64,000 bases of DNA from Nageia nagi. Taxonomy: Eukaryota; Pinophyta. The stretch is from assembly GCA_050084985.1 (NCBI GenBank), contig JBITNC010000002.1:19344001-19408000 (forward strand), read 5' to 3'. The translations under genes and the position numbers were made by a program. The notes under the pieces were generated by a model. It saw only the letters and a list, made by a program, of their open reading frames with translations. It made no database searches and was not told the origin of the DNA. This document shows positions 56,540 through 64,000 of the stretch, piece by piece; positions within the stretch are counted from its first letter, which is position 1, and every line of letters starts with the position of its first letter.

Positions 56540-57223
56540 GCCTTCTTGTTATGAAGATGCATGTACTAATGATGTTTGGTTGAAGGATATGGAAGATGAA
56601 ATGAAATCCATTGAGAAAAATGATATGTGGGATCTAGTTGAACTTCCAAAATGGAAAAAGGCTATATTCTCTAAATGATTCTATAAAGCCAAGTTTAATG
56701 ATGATGACACCATTGAAAGGCACAAGGCTAAACTTGTGGCCAAAGGATTCACTCAAATATATAGCATATATTAGGAGGATACCTTTGCTATTGTTTCTAT
56801 AAAAGAAACCATTTTAATGATTTGCTCCATTATAGATCACAAATGATGGAAGTTATATAAATTGGATGTTAAGAGTGCATTCTTGAATGGGTACCTTGAT
56901 GAAGAGTTGTATGTTACATAGCCCCAATGTTTTACAAAGAAAGGTAAAGAGCATCATGTTTACAATTTGAAGAAGGCCTTATATGGACTCAAAAAAGCCC
57001 TAGGATATTGGTACTCATAGATATATGGTATTTCCAACAATATGGGTTCACAAGGAGCAAAAGTGAAGCAAACATCTATTATACGAATGATGGTTCTGAT
57101 ACTTTGATAATTTGCCATTTTGTTAATAATTTTATTTACATGGGTAGTAACTCTAGAATGAATTATGATTTCAAGAACTCCATGATGCAAGAATTTGAAA
57201 TGAAAGATCTTGATTATGCACCA
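56540..57223 (+). pseudogene. Reverse transcriptase of the copia element, truncated
   Basis: The frame reads NDVWLKDMEDEMKSIEKNDM, WDLVELPKWKKAIFS, DDTIERHKAKLVAKGFTQIY and KLYKLDVKSAFLNGYLDEEL near 56850-56905, then KKALYGLKKALGYWYS. The catalytic motif (YVDD in the family) reads FVNNFIYMGS, with both aspartates turned to asparagine near 57118-57130. The frame ends MHH at about 57223, at the border of the next insertion. Confidence 0.92.
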
Positions 57224-58327
57224 TGATGAACCTTGAATTTAGATGTTATTATCCTTTTTGGTACTATTCCATTTCCCTAATCCATCATTTAAACCCTTCT
57301 ATTTTATCCATAATCCAAGTGAATATTCAATATTAATATAGTTATTTGAGTTTATTTAACTAACCTACAAATTAATGTGCTAGCATGCTTTTAAACAAGA
57401 ACAAGTCATTTTATGTCAAAGTTGGAAAGTTTTGGTGACTCCATGAGACCATGTTTGTAGTAGCCCATATCTTGGAATTAAAGATAGAGAGATAATTGAT
57501 TTTAGAGTTATCAGTCACACCAAGAGATCACATCCAATGTTGGCCTAAGTAGTGGTATTATAACATCACTCACTTATGAAATTAGGTAGAAATTGTAGTT
57601 GTTTTATAATTAATAGGATAGAGGAACATTTACTAAAAGACTTGTTTTTAAGTAGACTGGATGAAAATGTTTTTACTTCTTCTTCCTTCCTACTGTTATC
57701 TAAAAGAGATAACATAATGTAGCTATTTTCTAAAAATATATATCTATAATGAAATTAATGGTACTATTTTGATTCATATTGTTGTTTAAGTTTCATTGAG
57801 TTCTTTCTTTCTTAGCCACTGAATCACTCCTTGTAGATTCACAGGAAGGCCCCCCTCAAATTGAAAAGAGAATGCTTTAGTGATTAGTAATGTAGTTTAA
57901 ACATTTACATTTTGATGAATGTTCATGTTTATGCTATGGCAATGTTTATTCCCAATGGACACAAACTATTGTGTGGTCTTGCTTAATCTATGTCATCTTT
58001 CCTTAAAGAGTTATTTATTTATTGCTCATTTCTAGTTTCTTGTTAACATAGTTCTAGTTTCTTGTAAACACTATTTCTTATTTCCTATTATAACTAGATT
58101 TTATCAATTCTAGTTCTATTCAATTTTAGTTATTTCATTCCAACATTAGTTCCATCCTAGAAATACTTGTAGGATCTTAAAAAATACCACTTTGCATCCT
58201 TTGGGATTTGACATAATTAATTATGTATTTTCCAAGATAACCCTATTTCACATACACATTGTCGAATCCTTCATAATCCCCCTTACTAAATTGACTTACA
58301 AATGATATACACTAAGAACATCTATCA
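57224..58327 (+). repeat. Probable 5' LTR of Tat-like element 8 (nested in copia)
   Basis: The copia RT stops at TGATGAACCTTG (57224) and a PBS of tRNA-Asp type stands at 58331, preceded by ACATCTATCA at 58327. TGAT and ATCA would be inverted ends of a 1.1-kb LTR. The left edge is inference from the copia break; the right edge is set by the PBS. Confidence 0.5.
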
Positions 58328-58330
58328 TTT

Positions 58331-58348
58331 TGGCACCATTATTGATGA
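58331..58348 (+). promoter_or_regulatory. Primer-binding site of element 8 (tRNA-Asp type)
   Basis: TGGCACCATTATTGATGA is TGGCGCCGTTGCCGGGGA, the PBS complementary to tRNA-Asp, with transitions at most CG and CC positions and one transversion. It is typical of Tat/Athila-group elements. Confidence 0.75.
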
Positions 58349-58479
58349 AGGAGTTTAAGTAGTAGAGTTCATCTTAGTTAGCTCAAAATATAGAGGAATG
58401 ATTGAAAAAAAAAGTTGACATTTTCTTTTTTCTATTGCTTGTGCATTGAAATAGATCATTTTTCTTTCTTTAGTGTAGT

Positions 58480-60127
58480 GCATGTCTCTTCTTAGAGCTA
58501 GAGATACAAGATGATTATTTGTGAATAATCAAAGTAGTGAAAAGTAAGTTCAAAATTTTGAGGGAGAATCTATTAGCAGTAGTCAAGATACCATAAGAGA
58601 AGAGACCATTGAAGAGACATATTCAATAGATCAAATCCTTGAGGAAGAATATCATCATACCATGAGGGAGGTAAATAATAACTATCATGCAGGTGCTAAT
58701 AAAGTGATATTATAATTTACCATAAATAATCCTACTAATGAGACCAAGATCAAGTCCATTCCTCCTACAGTGATCCCTACATTTTCTAAAATCCCCATGA
58801 AGAACCTTATGTGTTCTTATTTGAGTTTGATGTGTTGTGTAGAATGTATGACTATATGATAGATGCACACAAACTCAAATTATTCCCTTCAAAACTCAAA
58901 TCTCAAGATTTGAGATGGTTTATGAGACTTGGGAGTAAAGGAATTGTTACATGGGATGCCATGAAGATTGAGTTTTTGAATAAGTATCATGACTACTACA
59001 AAGGAAGGGAGACCAAGGATGAAGTTCTGAGGATGCAATAGAAAGAACATGAGACATTGGAGGACTATCTAGAGAGGTTTCAATTCAGCCTTTAGCACTC
59101 CAAACACTCTACAATACTTGAGGAGACATTAAAAGTAATATTTCTTAAAGGTTTATTAGATGAATATTTGGATGCCTTAAATTTTATGTGTGATGGAGAC
59201 ATGTTCTAGTTTAGCTTTGATGATATCAAAACACTATGTAAAAACTATTCAAGAGCCATAATGAGGAAAGGAAAGGTTGTCAAAGCTATAAGGGTAATAA
59301 GAGAGCATAAATTTAAGAATAATAATGGTGCTACAAAAGGAGAGATCAATAATCTACTATAATCTTTTAAAATAGATATACTCTCTACCTTCTCTAGTTC
59401 TTTGAATTAGTTCATAGTGGTGAAAAAAAAGGAGATTGAAACATTTTTATCTATGTATTTCCCCGAATGTACAAAAAGACATTCTCAAAATGAATGTCCC
59501 ATAAATAAAATAAGAATATGAAGTTTTTTTTAGGATCCTCATGAAACATACGACTACCTAGCATTACCTCAAATCAAGAATATTTGTCAGCTTGGTTTTG
59601 GTGATTATAAAGATATAAATATGCCAAATCAAAGGAGATTTGGTGGTCAGTACCCTCCACAATAGGTGGCATGGAATCAGCCACAACCTCAATTTAATGT
59701 AAATTAGTATCAAGGGAAATATAACAAGCCTTATCAAAGGAAATAACCATTTTACCAACAACCCATGCAACAATAAGGTGTATATTATCTGTATTATTAG
59801 CAACCATATTACCAAAAAATACCACAATAAGTGCAATAGCCTATGCAACCCATGTAATTACACATTCAACAATCCTACTTTTAGCAACAATAATTATTAC
59901 TAGCACCTACACTAGCTCAACCTCAATAACAATTAGTCCAAGTAGTCCCTCCACAACAATAATAACATCAGCAATAAAGGCCTTCCATAGAGTTGCTAAC
60001 ATAGCCAATTTCTAATCCAAATGGCAATAGAATAGAAGAAGTGTATTATGCACAAGATAATCAGACATATGTAATGAATTCTATATAAACAAGGTTAGGG
60101 AGAACATTCCAATATCCTTCTTCTCCT
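58480..60127 (+). pseudogene. gag of Tat-like element 8
   Basis: Start region MSLLRARDTR near 58483. Open frame 58811-59041 reads FLFEFDVLCRMYDYMIDAHK, LKLFPSKLKSQDLRWFMRLG and NKYHDYYKGRETKDEVLRMQ, the capsid core, then ETLEDYLERFQFSLQHSKHS and FLKGLLDEYLDALNFMCDGD. CTKRHSQNEC near 59470-59500 is a reduced zinc knuckle. The region after it (59.6-60.1 kb) is very Gln/Asn-rich. The frames break off at the LTR of copy C (60130). Confidence 0.82.
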
Positions 60128-60129
60128 AT

Positions 60130-60765
60130 TGTAGACCTCAAATAATGCATATATGATATAATCGACATATTATTTATCTATAATAATTTATCAAAGAATA
60201 TATCAAAAATATGGCAACAAACAAATAATATTAATCAATGTACTTTCATTGTAATCACATGCTTATCATATAAAGAATGCCATTTATTAAACATGACCAT
60301 GCATTCATCAATACACATGCCACCAATGACCCATAAATACTATGCTACTGGTTCCATAGAATAAATAAAAATTTTAATGAAATAAAAAGCATGAAAGAAC
60401 AAAGCGAAGGGTTTAATAGATCTATGTAGAGGTGGTGTTAAAAAACACCATTTTTGGTAGGATAGAGTGATATTGCATTTGTTGGAGTCTCCCTAGGATC
60501 TTTGATACTCTTGGATGATTCCTTTTGTATTCCCTTTAATGTCTTTATATAGCAACATCTTTGCTTTCTTGGATCCTTGGGATCATTGCACATTACATCA
60601 TTTTGAGGGTTTTTTTAGATATTTTATCCATTTTACATTGTACAATGGTCCTTTACATTGATTACATTTCCTTGGGTATTATTTTAACTCCTTTTTACAA
60701 TAAATATCATTAAATATCTAAATTTAATTATTTAATAAACAATAATTCATTTCTAGGCATCTACA
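60130..60765 (-). repeat. 3' LTR of Tat copy C
   Basis: 636 bp, on the minus strand starting TGTAGATGCC (60765) and ending GGTCTACA (60130). Its first 40 bases on the minus strand (AAATGAATTATTGTTTATTA near the start) match the LTRs of copies A and B, with the same U3 inverted repeat. Its middle is more diverged. A TATA-like CTATATAAAG occurs on the minus strand near 60545. Confidence 0.85.
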
Positions 60766-60780
60766 TTTTTCCCCTCTTTG
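60766..60780 (-). other. Polypurine tract of copy C
   Basis: The minus strand reads CAAAGAGGGGAAAAA directly before the LTR, like copy A's CAAAGAGGGCAAAAT. Confidence 0.75.
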
Positions 60781-60823
60781 TAGGTGTGATTGAACCAATG
60801 AGATTACATATCTAAATAATAAG

Positions 60824-60831
60824 TATAAAAG
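60824..60831 (+). promoter_or_regulatory. TATA-like box upstream of the antisense ORF, copy C
   Basis: GTATAAAAG at 60823-60831, about 115 bp before the antisense frame at 60941, in the same relative place as in copy A. Confidence 0.4.
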
Positions 60832-60940
60832 ATAATTTTTGAGAAATTTGAACTCTTTACTTTACTATCCTTTAAATATGATGTTGATGGTGAGGGTCCT
60901 TTTTTGCTCCTTTTTGGCTTGGGTGCCCTAGGAAAGGTCC

Positions 60941-61162
60941 TTGAGTGGTGCAACCAAGGACAAATATGAAGAACTATATCTCTCTAGTTACTATGATGTC
61001 TTTAATTTGAAAGGAACTCTACTAGCAAGTAGTCTTATGGTTCCATGTCCAATTTCTAAAATGAAAGATGTCTTTTTTCCCCTTGTACTATTCAACCATG
61101 AATATGGTCATTCCATCGTGTCTAATACTCAGGAAATTGATGCTCTTACATCCATGCCTTGA
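60941..61162 (+). CDS. Antisense ORF in the 3' region of Tat copy C, unknown function
   Basis: Open plus-strand frame on an element that reads on the minus strand. It contains SLSGATKDKYEELYLS, MVPCPISKMKDVFFPLVLFN, HEYGHSIVSNTQEIDALTSM and P at the stop 61160-61162. Copy A has the homologous frame (25987-25781), with the same start context and the same final LTSMP. The N-terminal piece also has the second overlapping frame FGLGALGKVLEWCNQG, as in copy A. No ATG start is visible in the frame itself. Family unknown; position and orientation fit the extra ORFs of Tat-lineage elements. Confidence 0.5.
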   Translation: MSGATKDKYEELYLSSYYDVFNLKGTLLASSLMVPCPISKMKDVFFPLVLFNHEYGHSIVSNTQEIDALTSMP

Positions 61163-61329
61163 GATAGAAGAGGTAGCTTTTTTTGTATTATATTATCTAT
61201 GATGTGCACATCATTGATGGTGTAGGAACAAAAAGCATGCCACTGGTAGCGTAGGTTTATCTGTACTTCCTCCTATTTTTTCTAATGTAGATTCCTATAA
61301 AAAGGTGTTAGATATTCCTTGCATAAAAT

Positions 61330-61880
61330 GAGTTAGGTACATAATGAGTTATATCATCCATTAATGATGAGTCAATGTTAGTAATATGCTTATAGTTGCA
61401 TCATCAATTTGTATTTTAAGTGAGTGAACTCTCATTAGCTATTTTGTTAACCATCAGAGGTCATACATTTTATGTCTATGACCCAAAGATATTATGCTTT
61501 ATATGTTTAAAATCAAAAACTATGTGGATACACAATAAGTTGTATCATCCATTAGAGATGGGCCAATGTCAACATCTTGCTTACAACTACATAACCAATT
61601 TATCTTTAAGTGAGTGAACTCTCAGTAATCATTTCATTAGCCATTGGCAATCATACATTTTATGTCTATGACTTGAAGACACTATGCTTTATATGGTTCA
61701 AAGAAAAAACCATGTGGATACATAGTAAGTTGTATCATCTATTAAAGATGACCCAATGTCAACATCTTGCTTATAGCTACATCGTTGGTCTATCTTTTAA
61801 GTGATTGAACTATCATTAGCTATTTCATTGGCCATCAAATGTCATACATTTTATGTCTATGACTCAAAGACATTATACTA
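61330..61880 (-). repeat. 190-bp tandem repeats in 3' UTR of copy C, about 3 units
   Basis: GTGAACTCTCATTAGCTATTTTG (61424 region), GTGAACTCTCAGTAATCATTTC (61614 region) and GATTGAACTATCATTAGC (61804 region), each 190 bp apart. They are the reverse complement of the repeats of copy A: the TCATCCATTAGAGATG, GTTGTATCATC and CATTTTATGTCTATGAC words recur. Confidence 0.92.
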
Positions 61881-62199
61881 TCCTTTTCTTTTATTTATTT
61901 TTTTTTGTATTCCATGCCATTGGAAACATGTGGATAGTAATACATGCCATTAGCTATGTGGAAATAGAATAGTACAATGAAAAATTAAAAAATAAAAAGT
62001 TATGATACAAGTACCTTGGGTAATATTTTTAATATTTTGTAAGGTATGGAGCCACTACTCCTATGCATAAAAGCATTTGAGATGGATGGCATTGAAGGTA
62101 TTGGGTTCTTCTTTTCTATCCATAGATGATAATCTATATATTTTTAAGCTTGTTACTTCTATTACAATAAATGAACCTAACCAATTGGGTTTAAATTTA

Positions 62200-62830
62200 C
62201 CTTTGTCTTCATCATTTGCTCTCTTCAGTTTTACATGATATACCTTCTAATATTCAATACCTCTTATTCTCTTTTCATCTAGTGATTACAATTGTTGTAA
62301 GCTTGCTTTTCTTGCATCCTCATCAAAAATATCATCTTGTAATGAGATCCTTAAGGATGGGATCTCTTGCTCTAGTGACACAATGGCTTCATCTCCATAT
62401 ACCAATGAGAATGGTGTTGCTCCAATGGTTGTTCTAATGCTAATCCTATATTCCCAAAGTGCATAAGGTAACTGTTCATGCCAATCCTTCTTTTATTTAT
62501 CTCATGTTTTGAATAGAATGCTCTTGATTATCTTGTTAATGGCTTTAGCTTGATCATTTTCTTGAGGATAGTAAACTAAAGAAAACATTTGCAAAATTCT
62601 TTCATGTCCTTGCCTTTAAAATTAGGCCCATTATCCATGATCAATTGTTACAGTACACCAAACCTTGTGATGATGTTTTTAGTAAGGAATACAATGATAT
62701 TATCTTGAGTGACTAACTTAATTGGTATAGCCTCCACCCACTTGGTAGTGAACTCAGTAGATATGATGACAAACTTGTGGCCTTCCCTTGAATGAGGGTT
62801 ATTCATACTAATCAAATCAATGCCCCAAGT
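62200..62830 (-). pseudogene. Integrase core of Tat copy C
   Basis: The minus strand reads STWGIDLISMNNPHSREGHK, FVIISTEFTTKWVEAIPIKL, IIVFLTKNIITRFGVL, QLIMDNGPNFKGKDMKEFC. The DNG motif with the second D is intact. The E lies in a frameshifted part near 62540-62520 and I cannot place it with certainty. The first residue of the core is fused directly to RT fragments at about 62830. Confidence 0.88.
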
Positions 62831-63230
62831 AGAAAAAGTTCATGGAATAAACTTCCAACAACAATTACCCCATGGAGAAGTAAAAGTTATTTTATATTGG
62901 TCAGTTAGCTTGATCAATATTTGATTGTAACTAAAAAATCCATCCATGAAAGACAATGTATCATGACCAACTATACTATCCACAATCATATCAATATTTG
63001 GTAATGGAAAATAATCCTTAGGAAAATCATTATTTATATCTCTAAAATTAGTACATACTCATATTTCACCATTTGGTTTGGATACAAGAACAATATTAGC
63101 CATCCATTTAGAATAATCAATGGGTTTGATAAATCCAACATTCAAGTACTTATCTATTTATTTCTTGACCAGTAATGCTTTGGAAGGGTGCGTTTTTCTT
63201 GGTTTTTACTTTATTAGCTTAGTACCCTTT
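62830..63230 (-). pseudogene. N-terminal RT fragment of Tat copy C, fused to integrase
   Basis: The minus strand reads FPLPNIDMIVDSIVGHDTLS, FMDGFFSYNQILIKLTDQYK and FTSPWGNCCWKFIP and then changes at about 62840 into integrase text. Compared with copy A this loses the RT palm (YVDD), the first RNase H, the second RNase H and the integrase zinc-binding part, about 1.9 kb. Confidence 0.85.
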
Positions 63231-64000
63231 TTTAATGGTAAATTATGCATGAAAAATAAAGGATCTAAACTAGGCATATCATCATAAGACCAAGTAAAAA
63301 TTTTATGATGTTTAATAAATTTTTTTGTACCTTTCTTATTGCAAGGGAGGTAGTACTACTCCACTATGTACTAATATTTCTTCATCTATGGTCCCATTAT
63401 TGATATTCACTAGTTCTTATGTTGGAAATACAAGCTCATATTTCTTTTACAATAGAGAAGGAACTCCTCTATCCCTTGTACATTATCAATATTATCATCC
63501 AATGGTTGTACCTAAAATACTTCATTACAATTTACCTCTTGAACAAAATATGCATAGTCATTGAGGATATAACTTACCTTTTATTTCTCATTAGAGGTTG
63601 AAAATTTTGAATGTACCCCCAAGTATTCAAGAATATCATCATCAGTGTTAAAATAATCAAATTCAAGTAGTACAACATCATCAATCCATGTATATCTATC
63701 AATATCATCAAAAAATTCAATCAAATTGTAATCTTTAACAAATTTAATTAGTTCCCTTTTTTTTTGGTATATCCATCACTACCTAATCCATTTTTATTCA
63801 TTTGTGCCTTAGATTTATGAGGAAAAACAACCATTCCTTGTTCACATGTACCCAATCCTACTCTTTTATATTTACAAGTTTGCACCATATAATTATGAAC
63901 AAAAGGATATGGAAAGAGTTTACCCATTTTAGAAGTTGATGGTGTGTCCTTTGAAGTTGCTTGAGTGGGTGACATAGATGTGACAGAGCAAGAATAGTCA
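63230..64000 (-). pseudogene. Acidic linker and start of pol of Tat copy C
   Basis: The minus-strand frame at 63975-63748 reads MSPTQATSKDTPSTSKMGKL, FVHNYMVQTCKYKRVGLGTC and MVVFPHKSKAQMNKNGLGSD. The following frames read IKFVKDYNLIEFFDDIDRYT and DDDILEYLGVHSKFSTSN, the acidic linker seen in copies A and B. The 5' part continues beyond the window. Confidence 0.78.

Larger units (their letters stand above)
53360..57223 (+). mobile_element. Ty1/copia element (3' part cut off inside RT)
   Basis: LTR, PBS, gag with zinc knuckle, integrase, and part of RT in the order gag-INT-RT that defines Ty1/copia. It stops abruptly in RT at about 57223, where a further LTR-like sequence begins (57224). RNase H and the 3' LTR are outside the readable part. 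Confidence 0.85.

Overview
The window reads as heterochromatic DNA of a large-genome land plant, most likely a seed plant and plausibly a gymnosperm. Grounds seen directly: it is AT-rich and almost free of CG dinucleotides, it is packed with nested, decayed LTR retrotransposons (Ty3/gypsy chromovirus, Tat-type and other gypsy lineages, plus one Ty1/copia), and it carries decayed DYW-type pentatricopeptide repeat (PPR) genes. Nearly every coding frame is broken by stops of the CAA/CAG/CGA to TAA/TAG/TGA kind, the footprint of long cytosine methylation and deamination. The gymnosperm guess is inference from how the retroelement proteins read, not from a database match. I found no intact cellular gene, rRNA, tRNA or CRISPR array.

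Layout. 1-9969: a minus-strand gypsy element (INT, RNase H, RT, PR, gag, PBS, probable 5' LTR), cut in its pol by a complete nested 5.0-kb chromovirus at 1349-6348 with two LTRs and a perfect TGGAA target duplication. ~11.05-17.45 kb: plus-strand Tat-like element with gag, PR-like, an RNase H-like domain placed before RT, then RT, RNase H and INT. 18.0-20.7 kb: long decayed retroelement ORF of unknown role. 20.73-26.79 kb: Tat copy A (RT, RNase H, second RNase H, best-kept integrase, 190-bp tandem repeats, antisense ORF, 3' LTR). 28.5-31.4 kb: an unidentified 90-codon fragment and a 5'-truncated gypsy element. 32.64-34.48 kb: a distinct island that has kept CG dinucleotides and holds several short repeats. 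34.5-35.93 kb: minus-strand DYW-PPR remnant with four 241-bp chimeric tandem repeats. 35.93-41.58 kb: Tat copy B (5' LTR, gag, PR, RT, both RNase H domains, start of INT, then truncated). 41.6-43.0 kb: AT microsatellite and a cluster of five palindromes. 43.0-46.97 kb: minus-strand DYW-PPR pseudogene array. 47.7-48.2 kb: exon-like tandem repeats. 50.65-53.26 kb: decayed Gln/Pro-rich frame. 53.36-57.22 kb: Ty1/copia element cut inside RT by another Tat-like element (57.22-60.13 kb, tRNA-Asp type PBS, gag), which is abutted by Tat copy C (60.13-64.0 kb, minus strand, with a large pol deletion).

The most interesting system is the A/B/C Tat family. Between integrase and 3' LTR, copies A and C both carry an antisense reading frame that ends at the same residues, a TATA-like box upstream of it, and a block of about three 190-bp tandem repeats. 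Extra antisense ORFs and 3'-UTR tandem repeats are known in plant Tat retrotransposons; the protein here is one I do not recognise. Copies A and B also share several premature stops, as if a defective element had been amplified. Second in interest are the palindrome cluster at 42.5-42.8 kb and the DYW/PPR chimeric repeat array at 34.7-35.7 kb.
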